Shown: positions 18,558 to 27,341 of the stretch, in pieces
Layout of the letters: each line of letters opens with the position of its first letter
Position numbering within the stretch: the first letter of the stretch is position 1
Source of the DNA: Gammaproteobacteria bacterium
GTDB taxonomy: Bacteria; Pseudomonadota; Gammaproteobacteria; Chromatiales; Chromatiaceae
Assembly: GCA_025458675.1 (NCBI GenBank)
Contig: JALORY010000004.1
Location: 1 to 43,883 of the forward strand
Direction: 5' to 3'
DNA: 43,883 nt
Notes under the pieces: generated by a model
Seen by the model: the letters and a program-made list of their open reading frames with translations, nothing else
Database searches by the model: none
Told to the model about the DNA's origin: nothing
Program-made: the position numbers and the translations under genes

Positions 18558-19259
18558 ATGCCCGCCACCGAACGAATCGCCCCCCAGAGCGCGCAGACCC
18601 GGCAGCGGCTGCTCGCGGCAGGGGTGCGGCTATTCGCCGAGCACGGCTACCGCGGCGTCTCGGTGCGCGAGCTCAGTGCGGCCGCCGGGGCGAACGTCGC
18701 GGCGGTCAGCTACCACTTCGGCAGCAAGCGCGGCCTGTACCACGCGATCTTCGAGTCGGCCCTGGACGCCGACGAGGCGCGCTTTCGCGAGGCCATGGAC
18801 GCCCTCCACGCGCTCGTCCGGCAGGCAGGCGGCGAGCCGGCCCGGCTCGCCGCCCCGGTGCAACTCTTCGTCCACAGCCTGCTCGGCCGCCTCACCGGGG
18901 ACGAGCACTCGCGCGGCCTCACCGTGCTGGTCATCCGCGAGATGGCCTTTCCCAGCGAGGCCTTCGACCTCATCTACGCGCGCCGCGCCGCCCCCCTGCT
19001 GGGGGCGATGCTCGCCATCCTCGCCGCCCTCGGCGAGGACGCGGCCTCGGAGGCGGCGCGCATCCGCGCCCAGGCGCTCACCGGGATGGTCGCGGAGCTG
19101 GCGATCGCGCGCGCCGTGCTCTGGCGACACCTCGCGTGGGACGGCTACACCGCGGCGCGCGTCGCCCGGGTGAGCGCGATCGTGACCGAGCTCGTCAGTC
19201 GCGCGATCGGCATCGCGCCGGCCCCTGCCCCGGCGGCCCCGGAGAACGCCCATGCTTGA
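18558..19259 (+). CDS. TetR family repressor with CerR-type C-terminal domain
   Basis: This 233-residue regulator has a TetR helix-turn-helix (about 13-60: TRQRLLAAGVRLFAEHGYRGVSVRELSAAAGANVAAVSYHFGSK, given here in outline) and a helical ligand domain. The C-terminal half (REMAFPSEAFDLI, LWRHLAWDGYTAA) resembles the DUF1956/CerR domain of E. coli CecR. Such regulators commonly repress an adjacent exporter. Here it starts an operon with an efflux adaptor and pump: its last 8 bases overlap the adaptor start. Twin palindromes lie just upstream. The start ATG 18558 has no clear Shine-Dalgarno sequence. The inducer is unknown. Confidence 0.88.
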   Translation: MPATERIAPQSAQTRQRLLAAGVRLFAEHGYRGVSVRELSAAAGANVAAVSYHFGSKRGLYHAIFESALDADEARFREAMDALHALVRQAGGEPARLAAPVQLFVHSLLGRLTGDEHSRGLTVLVIREMAFPSEAFDLIYARRAAPLLGAMLAILAALGEDAASEAARIRAQALTGMVAELAIARAVLWRHLAWDGYTAARVARVSAIVTELVSRAIGIAPAPAPAAPENAHA

Positions 19260-20337
19260 GAGAGCGCCCCTCATCCTCGTCGCGGCCCTGGCGGCCGTGA
19301 TCGCCGCCCCCGGCGGCACCGCGGCCGACGCCCCGCCGGCCGCCGCCCTGACCGTCTCGACCGTCGCCCCGCGGGTCGAGCACTGGCCGGTGAGCATCCC
19401 GGCCCACGGCAACCTGGCGGCCTGGCAGGAGGCGATCGTGGCGGCCGAGACGGGTGGCCTGCGCGTCGTCGCGCTGCTGGCCGACGTGGGAGACACCGTG
19501 CGCCAGGGCCAGGCGCTCGCCCAGCTGTCGCAGGACGCCGTGCTCGCCGACGTCGCCCTGCAGGAGGCGCGCGTCGCCCAGGCGCGGGCCGCGCTCTCCG
19601 AGGCGCAGGCCAACGCCGAGCGCGCCCGCGAGGCCTCGGGGCGACCCGCGATGTCGGAGCAGCAGGCGAAGCAGTACCTGGTGGGCGAAGAGTCGGCGAA
19701 GGCGAACCTGCGCGCCGCCGAGGCCCAGCTGCGCAGCCAGCAGATCCGCCTCGACCAGACCCACATCCGCGCCGTGGACGACGGCGTGGTCGCGACGCGG
19801 GCCGCCACCCTCGGGGCCGTCGTGCAGGCCGGCACCGAGCTTTTCCGCCTCGTGCGGCAGAACCGCGTCGAGTGGCGCGCCGAGGTCATGGCCGAGCAGC
19901 TGGCCCGTATCCAGCCCGGCCAGCCGGCCCGCGTCCGGCTCGCCGGCGGGGAAACCGTCGAGGGCACGGTGCGCGTCGCCTCGCCCACCTTCGACCCTGC
20001 CACGCGCATGGCGCTCGTCTACGTCGATCTGCCGGCCGCCGGGGCCGCCCGCCCCGGGATGTTCGCGCGCGGCGAGATCCTGGTGGCCGCGGCGCCCGCA
20101 CTCACGGTGCCCGAGTCGGCGGTCGTGCTGCGCGACGGCAAGAGCTACGTGTTCGTCGTCGGCCCCGAGCGGCGGGTCGCGGGCCGCGAGGTCGCGACCG
20201 GGCGGCGCGCGACCAACCGCGTCGAGGTGGTCTCCGGGCTGGGGACGGACGAGCGCGTGGTGTCCCGTGGCGGTGCGTTCCTCGCCGACGGCGACGCCGT
20301 GCGCGTGGAGGACGGGGCCCAGGCCGGCCGGCCATGA
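19252..20337 (+). CDS. RND efflux periplasmic adaptor (MFP/HlyD family)
   Basis: This 361-residue protein has an N-terminal export signal (hydrophobic core LILVAALAAVIAA) and then the adaptor order of domains. The lipoyl half-motif is at about 60-90, followed by an alpha-helical hairpin (about 90-165, Ala/Gln/Glu-rich coiled coil), the second lipoyl half (IRAVDDGVVATRAATLGAVV), a beta-barrel and a membrane-proximal domain. No lipobox Cys is seen, so it is probably held by the signal segment or free. It overlaps both neighbours (8 bases with tetR, 4 with the pump), so the three genes are coupled. It joins the inner-membrane pump to an outer-membrane channel, which is encoded elsewhere. Confidence 0.92.
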   Translation: MLERAPLILVAALAAVIAAPGGTAADAPPAAALTVSTVAPRVEHWPVSIPAHGNLAAWQEAIVAAETGGLRVVALLADVGDTVRQGQALAQLSQDAVLADVALQEARVAQARAALSEAQANAERAREASGRPAMSEQQAKQYLVGEESAKANLRAAEAQLRSQQIRLDQTHIRAVDDGVVATRAATLGAVVQAGTELFRLVRQNRVEWRAEVMAEQLARIQPGQPARVRLAGGETVEGTVRVASPTFDPATRMALVYVDLPAAGAARPGMFARGEILVAAAPALTVPESAVVLRDGKSYVFVVGPERRVAGREVATGRRATNRVEVVSGLGTDERVVSRGGAFLADGDAVRVEDGAQAGRP

Positions 20338-23300
20338 ACGTCTCCGCCTGGTCCATCCGCAACCCGGTCCCAGCAGTCCTGCTGTTCGGGCTGCTCACCG
20401 TCGTCGGCATCGGCGGTTTCCGATCGCTCGGTATCCAGAACTTCCCCGACATCGAGCTGCCCGCGGTGACGGTCACCGCCCGCCTCGAGGGCGCGGCACC
20501 CTCCCAGCTCGAGACCGAAGTCGCCCGCAAGATCGAGGACAAGGTCGCGACGCTGGGCGGCGTCCAGCACATCCGCACGACGCTCGGCGACGGCAGCGCG
20601 ACGATCCGGGTCGAGTTCGACATCGACAAGGACACGGAGACCGCGCTCAACGACGTCCGCAACGCGGTCGACAGCGTGCGGGGCGAGCTGCCCCAGGACA
20701 TGACGGACCCGGTGGTCTCCAAGATCACCACCGCCGGCGGCGCCGTCGTGACCTTCACCGTGCAGTCGGACCGGCTCGACGAGGCGGACCTGTCCTGGTT
20801 CGTCGACAACGAGGTGAGCAAGGCGCTGCTCGCGGTCAAGGGGGTCGGCGCGGTCAAGCGGGTGGGCGGCGTCGACCGCGAGGTCGGCGTGGACCTCGAC
20901 CCGACGCAGATGGCAGCGCTCGGCGTGACGGCGGCGGACATCTCGGCGCGGCTGCGGCAGGTCCAGCAGGACGCCTCGGGCGGTCGCGGCGACATCGGCG
21001 CCGGGGTGCAGTCGGTGCGGACCCTCGGCGCGGTGCACACGATCCAGGACATCGGTGCCCTCGACATCCCGCTCGGCGGCGGGCGCAACGTCCGGCTGGA
21101 CCAGATCGCCCGGGTGCGCGACACGGTCGCGGAGCGCACCGCCTACGCGCTGCTCGACGGCCAGCCCGTGGTCGGTTTCTCGGTCACGCGCCTCAAGGGC
21201 GCGAGCGAGGTCGCGGTCGCTGCCGCCGTGCGCGCGGCGGTCGCCGAGCTCGGCGCCCGTCACCCGCAGGTGCGGATCGGCGAGGCCTACGACACGGTCG
21301 CCCCGGTGCTCGACAACTACCGCGGGTCGATGGAGCTGCTCTACGAGGGCGCGGTGCTCGCCGTGCTGGTCGTCTGGTGGTTCCTCCGCGACTGGCGCGC
21401 CACCCTGGTGGCCGCGGCGGCGCTGCCGCTGTCGGTGATCCCGACCTTCGCGGCCATGTACTACCTGGGCTTCAGCCTCAACATCCTGACGCTGCTCGCG
21501 CTGGCGCTGGTCGTCGGCATCCTCGTCGACGACGCGATCGTCGAGATCGAGAACATCGTGCGCCACCTGCGGCAGGGCAAGAGTCCGATCCAGGCCGCGA
21601 CCGAGGCGGCGGACGAGATCGGCCTCGCCGTCATCGCGACCAGCCTGACGCTCGTCGCCGTGTTCCTGCCGACCGCCTTCATGGGCGGCGTGCCGGGCAA
21701 GTTCTTCCGCCAGTTCGGCGTCACCGCAGCGGTCGCCGTGTTCGCCTCGCTCGCGGTCGCGCGCCTGCTGACGCCGATGATGGCAGCCTACGCGCTCAGG
21801 CCGCTCCCCGCGGCGGAGGGCGAGACCCGCACGATGCGCTGGTACCTGCGCGTCATGCAGTGGTGCCTCGCGCACCGCAAGACGACCGTCGCGGCAGCAC
21901 TCGCGTTCTTCGTCGCCTCGATCGCGCTCGTGCCGCTGCTGCCCAAGGGCTTCGTGCCCGCCGCCGACCGCGGCCAGACGGCGGTGAAGATCGAGCTGCC
22001 GCCGGGCAGCACGCTGCACGAAACGCTGGCGGCCGCGGAGCGGGCGCGCAGTCTCATCGCGCCGGTCGGCGACGTCACGCGGGTGTTCACGACGGTGGGC
22101 TCGACCACGGGCGCCGGCCCCTTCGGCGAGGGCGCCAGCACCGACGTGCGCAAGGCCACCCTGACGATCATGCTCACGCACCGCCACGACCGGCCACGCA
22201 CCCAGGCGGGCGTCGAGGCCGAGCTGCGCGAGCGCCTGCGGGCGCTGACCGGGGCGCGGGTGTCGGTGGGCATGGGCGACGTCGGCGAGAAGCTGCAGGT
22301 GGTGCTCGCGGGGGACGACCCGGATCTCCTGGAGCGGACCAGCCGGGCGGTGGAGCGCGAGCTGCGCACGCTGCCGAACGTCGGCAACATCACGTCGAAC
22401 GCCAGCCTGCAGCGGCCAGAGATCCACGTCACGGTCGACTATGGGCGCGCGGCCGACCTCGGCGTGACCACCGCCGCGATGGCGAGCGCCGTCCGGGTCG
22501 CCACCGCGGGCGACTTCGAGGTCCAGCTGCCGAAGCTCAACCTGCCGCAGCGGCAGATCCCGATCCGCGTGCGCCTCGACCAGGGCATGCGCCAGGACCT
22601 CGAGGCGATTGCACAGCTGCGCGTCGCGTCGCACTCCGGGCAGGTGCCGCTGAGCGCCGTCGCCGACGTCAGCCTGCGCAGCGGCCCGGCGCAGATCGAC
22701 CGGCTCGACCGCAACCGCAACGTCACCATCGACGTCGAGCTCGCCGGCCGGCCGGTCGGCGAGGTGCTCGCCGAGGTCAACCGGCTGCCCTCGCTCGCGA
22801 CGCTGCCGCCCGGCATCAGCCGGCCGACGTCGGGGGACGCCGAGCGCATGGCCGAGGTGTTCAGCGGCTTCGGCTCGGCGATGCTCACCGGCATCCTCGC
22901 CATCTACATCGTGCTCGTGCTCCTGTTCCACGACTTCCTGCAGCCGGCGACGATCCTCGCGGCCCTGCCGTTGTCGGTCGGCGGCGCCATCGCCGCCCTG
23001 CTGCTCACCCACAACAGCTTCTCGATGCCGTCGGTGATCGGCCTGCTGATGCTGATGGGCATCGTCACCAAGAACTCGATCCTGCTCGTCGAGTACGCGG
23101 TGATGGCGCGGCGCGAGCACGGCCTGCCCCGCCACGAGGCGCTCGTCGACGCCTGCCGCAAGCGCGCGCGCCCGATCCTGATGACCACGATCGCGATGAT
23201 CGCCGGCATGCTGCCGATCGCCCTCGGCATCGGCGCGGAACCGAGCTTCCGCGCGCCGATGGCGATCGCCGTGATCGGCGGCCTGCTGACCTCCACCCTG

Positions 23301-23429
23301 CTGTCGCTGCTGGTCATCCCGGTCGTGTTCACCTACGTCGACGACCTGCTCGGCCTGCTGCGGCGCCTCGGCCGGTCGCTGCACCGCGCGAACCGCGGGA
23401 CCGCCGCGGCCTCGACCCCGCGCCCCTAG
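20334..23429 (+). CDS. RND superfamily efflux pump permease
   Basis: This 1031-residue pump of the AcrB/MexF superfamily has twelve membrane segments in the usual 1+5, 1+5 arrangement, with two large periplasmic loops. Proton-relay acids are Asp-Asp in GILVDDAIVEIENIV (about 399-400), and the partner Lys is in MGIVTKNSILLVEYA near residue 910. The N-terminus IRNPVPAVLLFGLLTVVGI and FPDIELPAVTVTA are typical of the HAE-1/CusA-like drug-efflux branch. The start ATG overlaps the adaptor stop as ATGA. Substrate specificity cannot be read, but the TetR-MFP-RND order without a TolC gene is common for multidrug or solvent pumps. Confidence 0.93.
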   Translation: MNVSAWSIRNPVPAVLLFGLLTVVGIGGFRSLGIQNFPDIELPAVTVTARLEGAAPSQLETEVARKIEDKVATLGGVQHIRTTLGDGSATIRVEFDIDKDTETALNDVRNAVDSVRGELPQDMTDPVVSKITTAGGAVVTFTVQSDRLDEADLSWFVDNEVSKALLAVKGVGAVKRVGGVDREVGVDLDPTQMAALGVTAADISARLRQVQQDASGGRGDIGAGVQSVRTLGAVHTIQDIGALDIPLGGGRNVRLDQIARVRDTVAERTAYALLDGQPVVGFSVTRLKGASEVAVAAAVRAAVAELGARHPQVRIGEAYDTVAPVLDNYRGSMELLYEGAVLAVLVVWWFLRDWRATLVAAAALPLSVIPTFAAMYYLGFSLNILTLLALALVVGILVDDAIVEIENIVRHLRQGKSPIQAATEAADEIGLAVIATSLTLVAVFLPTAFMGGVPGKFFRQFGVTAAVAVFASLAVARLLTPMMAAYALRPLPAAEGETRTMRWYLRVMQWCLAHRKTTVAAALAFFVASIALVPLLPKGFVPAADRGQTAVKIELPPGSTLHETLAAAERARSLIAPVGDVTRVFTTVGSTTGAGPFGEGASTDVRKATLTIMLTHRHDRPRTQAGVEAELRERLRALTGARVSVGMGDVGEKLQVVLAGDDPDLLERTSRAVERELRTLPNVGNITSNASLQRPEIHVTVDYGRAADLGVTTAAMASAVRVATAGDFEVQLPKLNLPQRQIPIRVRLDQGMRQDLEAIAQLRVASHSGQVPLSAVADVSLRSGPAQIDRLDRNRNVTIDVELAGRPVGEVLAEVNRLPSLATLPPGISRPTSGDAERMAEVFSGFGSAMLTGILAIYIVLVLLFHDFLQPATILAALPLSVGGAIAALLLTHNSFSMPSVIGLLMLMGIVTKNSILLVEYAVMARREHGLPRHEALVDACRKRARPILMTTIAMIAGMLPIALGIGAEPSFRAPMAIAVIGGLLTSTLLSLLVIPVVFTYVDDLLGLLRRLGRSLHRANRGTAAASTPRP

Positions 23430-23495
23430 GGCCCGCCGGGCGCGCCGCCGGGCGGCGCCGCGTTGCGCCTCGCCCGCCGTGGTAAAAAGCGGCGG

Positions 23496-24944
23496 ATGGA
23501 CACTGTCGGCCTCGTCTGGTTCCGCCGCGACCTGCGGCTCGCGGACAACCCCGCCCTTGCGGCCGCGGTCGCGGGCGGCGCGCGGGTCGTCCCCGTCTAC
23601 GTGCACGCGCCGGAGGAGGAGGCACCCTGGCGCCCGGGCGCGGCGAGCGACGCGTGGCTGCACCGCAGCCTGCAGGCGCTCGACGCCGCGCTGCGCGAGC
23701 GCGGCTCGCGGCTCGTCGTCCGCCGGGGCCCGACGCTCGACGCCCTGCGCACGCTCGCCGCGGAAGCCGGCGCCACACACATCTATTGGAATCGTCTCTA
23801 CGAGCCCGCCCTCGTCGCGCGCGACCGGGGGGTGAAGGCCGCGCTGCGCGCGGCGGGGCTCGTCACCCAGAGCGCCAACGCGGCGCTGCTCAACGAGCCC
23901 TGGGCGGTGACGCGCGACGACGGCGCCCCCTACCGCGTCTTCACGCCGTTCTGGAAGGCCTGCCAGCGCGCGGGCGTCGACGCCCCGCCGGCACCGGAGC
24001 CCGGCCGCCTTACGCCCGTCCCCGAAAGCCTCGGCGGCGTCGCCGTCGACACCCTGCGCCTCGCCCCGCCCATCGGCTGGGACCGCGGATTCTGGGACGC
24101 GTGGCAGCCCGGCGAGGCGGGGGCGTCGGCAACGCTCGCGCAGTTCCTCGACGACGCCGTCGCGCACTACGGCGAGGACCGCAACCGCCCGGACATCACC
24201 GGCACGTCGCGCCTGTCGCCGCACCTGCACTTCGGAGAAATCGGCCCGCGCCAGCTCGTCGCAGCCATCCGCCGCCACACCGCCGAGCACACCGCGGCGG
24301 GGCTCCTGACGAACGCCGAGGCCTTCGTGCGCGAGATCGGCTGGCGCGAGTTCGCGCACCACCTCCTCTGGCACTTCCCGCACACGCCCGACGCGCCGCT
24401 CGACGAACGCTTTGCGCGCTTCCCCTGGCTCGACGACCGGGGCGGCGCGCTCGAGCGTTGGCAGCGCGGCCGCACCGGCATCCCGATCGTCGACGCCGGG
24501 ATGCGCGAGCTCTGGCACACGGGCTGGATGCACAACCGCGTGCGCATGATCGTCGCCTCGCTGCTGACGAAGAACCTGCTCGTCCCCTGGCAGGAGGGAG
24601 CCCGCTGGTTCTGGGACACGCTGGTCGACGCCGACCTCGCGAGCAACACGCTCGGCTGGCAGTGGACGGCCGGCTGCGGCGCCGACGCCGCGCCCTACTT
24701 CCGCATCTTCAACCCGGTGCTGCAGGGCCAGCGCTTCGACCCCGCCGGCGGCTACGTCGCGCGCTGGGTGCCGGAGCTTGCCGGCCTGCCCGCGCGGCAC
24801 GTGCACGCCCCGTGGGAGGCACCGGCAAGCGTGCTCGCGGCAGCCGGCGTGCGCCTGGATCACGACTACCCGACCCCGGTCGTCGACCTGCAGGCCACTC
24901 GCGCCCGCGCGCTCGCGCGCTACGCCTCACTCAAGGGGGCATAA
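23496..24944 (+). CDS. phrB: Deoxyribodipyrimidine photolyase (CPD class I)
   Basis: This 482-residue FAD enzyme uses light to split pyrimidine dimers. The N-terminal antenna domain begins GLVWFRRDLRLADNPAL. The catalytic domain has TGTSRLSPHLHFGEI (about 230-245), the FAD site WREFAHHLLWHFP and MHNRVRMIVASLLTKNLL, and the strongly conserved WFWDTLVDADLASNTLGWQW (about 368-387) with the tryptophans used in photoreduction. The length is normal. The start ATG 23496 matches the family; a TTG at 23463 would add 11 basic residues. It lies 66 bases after the efflux operon and may have its own promoter. The stop is inside the A-run of the downstream hairpin. Confidence 0.94.
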   Translation: MDTVGLVWFRRDLRLADNPALAAAVAGGARVVPVYVHAPEEEAPWRPGAASDAWLHRSLQALDAALRERGSRLVVRRGPTLDALRTLAAEAGATHIYWNRLYEPALVARDRGVKAALRAAGLVTQSANAALLNEPWAVTRDDGAPYRVFTPFWKACQRAGVDAPPAPEPGRLTPVPESLGGVAVDTLRLAPPIGWDRGFWDAWQPGEAGASATLAQFLDDAVAHYGEDRNRPDITGTSRLSPHLHFGEIGPRQLVAAIRRHTAEHTAAGLLTNAEAFVREIGWREFAHHLLWHFPHTPDAPLDERFARFPWLDDRGGALERWQRGRTGIPIVDAGMRELWHTGWMHNRVRMIVASLLTKNLLVPWQEGARWFWDTLVDADLASNTLGWQWTAGCGADAAPYFRIFNPVLQGQRFDPAGGYVARWVPELAGLPARHVHAPWEAPASVLAAAGVRLDHDYPTPVVDLQATRARALARYASLKGA

Positions 24945-24972
24945 AAGAGGGGCCCCTGTTGCGGGGGCCCCT
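24943..24972 (-). terminator. Rho-independent terminator for the minus-strand secreted protein gene
   Basis: Arms AGGGGCCCC (24948-24956) and GGGGCCCCT (24964-24972) form a 9-bp GC stem with a 7-base loop. Read on the minus strand it is followed by CTTTT, which serves the gene ending at 25035. On the plus strand it follows the photolyase stop but has no U-run, so it would be weaker there. Confidence 0.75.
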
Positions 24973-25034
24973 GCAATGCAGACCGGTCGGAGGAGGATGT
25001 CGAGGAGTAACCGGCCTGCGGTGAAACGGTCAGG

Positions 25035-25295
25035 TCACGGCACCGGGTACACGACGCAGTCGTCCGGGTCCTCGGACAGGCAGCGGTTCACGCTGTCCGC
25101 GCCGTCGCCGTACTGCACGAAGTCGGTGAAGTAGCTGTTGTCGGCGTCGCTCAGCCGCACGTCCAGGCGCACGTTATGGATGTCGTTCGGCATGTTCGCC
25201 GTCCCGATGCCGCCCGGGCTGTTGTGGTCCGCTGTCGCCGGCATCGTCGCCAGCGCCACGGCGGCCGCGCAGAGTGTCAGCGTCAGGGTTTTCAT
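25035..25295 (-). CDS. Small secreted acidic protein, unknown function
   Basis: This 86-residue protein has a clear Sec signal (MKTLTLTLCAAAVALATMPATA, given as residues 1-22, cleavage after ATA). The mature part of about 64 residues is acidic, with VRLDVRLSDADNSYFTDFVQYGDG and two cysteines in RCLSEDPDDC that could pair. The ATG at 25295 has a strong Shine-Dalgarno sequence (AGGAGG), and a good terminator lies at 24943-24972, so the gene is very likely expressed as a single unit. I do not recognise a family. It is exported to the periplasm or outside. Confidence 0.75.
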   Translation of the reverse strand: MKTLTLTLCAAAVALATMPATADHNSPGGIGTANMPNDIHNVRLDVRLSDADNSYFTDFVQYGDGADSVNRCLSEDPDDCVVYPVP

Positions 25296-25923
25296 AAGGC
25301 CTCCTGGGTAGTGCCTTCCGGGCCGGTCCCGAAAGGCCCGAGGCGTCGCCTCTCTTTCAGTGGAAATACTAACGGCGAGCGGTTTCGGCGCGGTTTCCCG
25401 CGCCCGGGGCGGCTGTTACGAGTTGTTTCAATTTCTCGCAGCACCCGGGAACGACGGTCGAGGGGGTCGTTCATCCGCATTAATAACTACGTATTGATAC
25501 TTAGACAGGTCTTGAGAATTCGCAACCGCTGGCGCGTGACTCACACATCAGCGACCCCAGGGATGGCTCGGTGCACCATTATCGACACACCCCATTGCGT
25601 TTGACCTCTATCAACGTTTTCGCCCGCTGTAAAGTTTACGCAACTCTTTTTTTATTAGGTACTTGCGAACATCTCCTTTAAGCGATTCTCTGGTATGGGA
25701 ACGTCTTGAAAGATCGTGTTACGAACTTGTCTCACCCGTCCTTCATAGTTCCCTTCACAGGAGCGCAACGGCCAGCCGCGATGCTGTGATTCCACAGCGG
25801 AGCGCCACGGCGCGGGGCGCAGACGAGAGGGGAGCCGCAACGACCCCGCCGCTTCAGGCGGAGTCCGATTCCCCGAGGCAAGGCGTTGCGGCAGGGGGCT
25901 GTCGGGGAGAGGAGAGTCCGATC
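25296..25923. other. A+T-richer intergenic region with structured leader
   Basis: This 628-base gap holds no convincing gene. Its centre (about 25360-25780) is clearly richer in A+T than the rest of the window and includes a T-run (25645-25651) and GTAAAGTTTAC (25629-25639). The last 180 bases look like a folded leader for the secreted protein at 25924: GCTGTG-ATTC-CACAGC (25783-25798) is a perfect 6-bp hairpin and CCGCC-GCTTCA-GGCGG follows at about 25848-25863. TTGACC at 25601 is a fair -35, but no -10 lies at a normal distance. I recognise no known riboswitch. Confidence 0.5.
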
Positions 25924-26787
25924 ATGAAACGCAAGATCCTGATAATTGCCGTAGCGACTGCCCTCGGAGCCGGCTCGGCGCTGGCGGCCCCGCCGCCCGG
26001 CAAGGGCGGTGGCGGTGGCGAGGAGGAAACCCTGGGCAACAACCTGTCGGTTCCAACCCTGTTCGTGGGCACTGGGCCAGCGCTACGCATTCCGTGCGCG
26101 AATACGCCGAAGGCGCCCGGGTGGGACGGCATCGCCGCGTGGTATCCGTACGAGGACGACCTGTACTGGCTCCAGAAATCCGTGGCGACCTGGTCTGCGA
26201 CCTGCGCCAACGGCTCACCCAACATGGACGTTAGCGCCGACTGGGGCGACAACCTGACGGGAGACGGGCGTCTGAGTGCCGGCCGTCCGATCCGGGTCGA
26301 GATGCGCCTGAGCTCGACCGCTTCGGAGACGACGGGCGTCTCTTTCCCGATCACCAAGCTGACGCCGGATGTGGAAGATCGGTTAGCGACGTACGGGACG
26401 AACGGCGCGACGACTTTGCCGAGCTTCGCCGTGTATGAAGAGGGCGCCCAGCTGACGATCGCCCGTTGCGTGGGCGACGACTGCAGCAAGCTCGAGTCAC
26501 CGCCCATCTACAACGGGCCGATGGGGGGCGAGGTCAACTCGACGGGCGCGGTCGTCTATGGCTACAACTGGGGCATCAAGAATACGGGCACGCCCGCCAA
26601 CGGCAAGTACCGGCTCACGTTCACGCCAAGAACCGCGCACATCGTTCACGTCGCGGACACGAAGGCGTCGATCTGCGACTACAGCAAGTGCACATACGTC
26701 GACATCGTGGTGGGCTCCGCCGGCGGTGGCAAGCCGGGCGGTGGAGGCGGCAAGCCGCCGGGTGCGGGTGGCGGAAAGCCGCGTTGA
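25924..26787 (+). CDS. Secreted protein with Gly/Lys/Pro-rich C-terminus, unknown function
   Basis: This 287-residue protein has a Sec signal (KRKILIIAVATALGAGSALA, cleavage near residue 22) and then a short PPPGKGGGGGEEE linker. The central domain of about 220 residues is rich in Thr, Ser and Trp and carries six cysteines (IPCANT, SATCANG, ARCVGDDC, SICDYSKC), enough for three disulfides. The end is a glycine-rich tail with repeated GGGKPG units. Such architecture suggests an extracellular or surface-associated beta protein. The start ATG 25924 follows GGAGAGGAGAG. It has a long structured leader and a terminator-like hairpin at 26837-26873. No family is recognised. Confidence 0.8.
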   Translation: MKRKILIIAVATALGAGSALAAPPPGKGGGGGEEETLGNNLSVPTLFVGTGPALRIPCANTPKAPGWDGIAAWYPYEDDLYWLQKSVATWSATCANGSPNMDVSADWGDNLTGDGRLSAGRPIRVEMRLSSTASETTGVSFPITKLTPDVEDRLATYGTNGATTLPSFAVYEEGAQLTIARCVGDDCSKLESPPIYNGPMGGEVNSTGAVVYGYNWGIKNTGTPANGKYRLTFTPRTAHIVHVADTKASICDYSKCTYVDIVVGSAGGGKPGGGGGKPPGAGGGKPR

Positions 26788-26836
26788 CTTGGGGCAACCG
26801 GCCCGTCGGGCGCAACGCCTGACGCGCCGCTGACGG

Positions 26837-26873
26837 AACGCCGGGGTCGAGGCAGATGCCCTTCCCCGGCGTT
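26837..26873 (+). terminator. Terminator-like hairpin after the secreted protein
   Basis: AACGCCGGGG (26837-26846) pairs perfectly with CCCCGGCGTT (26864-26873) across a 17-base loop; TTCC follows the stem. The U-run is short, so termination efficiency is uncertain. The remainder of the 300-base gap to 27087 is GC-rich and shows nothing else that I can support. Confidence 0.55.
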
Positions 26874-27087
26874 TCCTCGTCGATCGACCCGGGGTCCGAG
26901 GGCGGCGAACGCGCGCGGGGTGAGCGCCGCGCGCCGGAGGGAGGTTCCGCCGCTCGTCCGGAACCCGCTGCCGGTCGGCGCCTCGCTCGCAACGGATGCC
27001 GGCCGCCTGCTAGCTTCCGGGACAGGGGGGTACGCTCCCCACCGGCCGCCGGCACCCGCAGGCGGCCGGCCGAATCGGGGAATCCAG

Positions 27088-27312
27088 ATGCGCACGCCGA
27101 GCTTCAGCGATCTGCCCGACGTCGACTCCGAGTTGTTCGAGCAGGTGACCGACGACGAGCTGGCGCTCCTCGAGTACTACCGCGCGCTGCCCGCCGAGCG
27201 GCGCGCCACCGTGCTCGAGGCGCTGGTGCGGACGGTCGAACAGGCCCGGGAGACGCGACGGGACGCGGGCGCCCGGACGCCGCCCACGGCGTCGCAACGC
27301 CCGGGGCTCTGA
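27088..27312 (+). CDS. Small acidic helical protein, unknown function
   Basis: This 74-residue protein starts MRTPSFSDLPDVDSELFEQ and is predicted to be helical with an acidic first half (VTDDELALLEYYRALP) and a charged second helix (AERRATVLEALVRTVEQA). The tail from about residue 56 is polar and probably disordered. ATG 27088 is preceded by GGGGAA; an in-frame start at 26920 would add a low-quality Arg/Pro stretch overlapping the gap. It converges on envZ with a 29-base gap. Amino-acid balance favours a real gene, but no family is recognised, and a regulatory or adaptor role would be a guess. Confidence 0.5.
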   Translation: MRTPSFSDLPDVDSELFEQVTDDELALLEYYRALPAERRATVLEALVRTVEQARETRRDAGARTPPTASQRPGL

Positions 27313-27341
27313 CACGGTCGGGAACGGGCCCGCGCCGGCCG

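Noticed and set aside
25655-25840. A 61-codon minus-strand frame in the A+T-rich gap, and a 5'-extended frame of the secreted protein from 25663
   Set aside because: No Shine-Dalgarno sequence, no meaningful composition; the signal peptide of the secreted protein begins at 25924.
25740-25923. c-di-GMP (GEMM) or other known riboswitch in the leader
   Set aside because: Hairpins are present but the conserved core bases of GEMM or other classes that I know are not.
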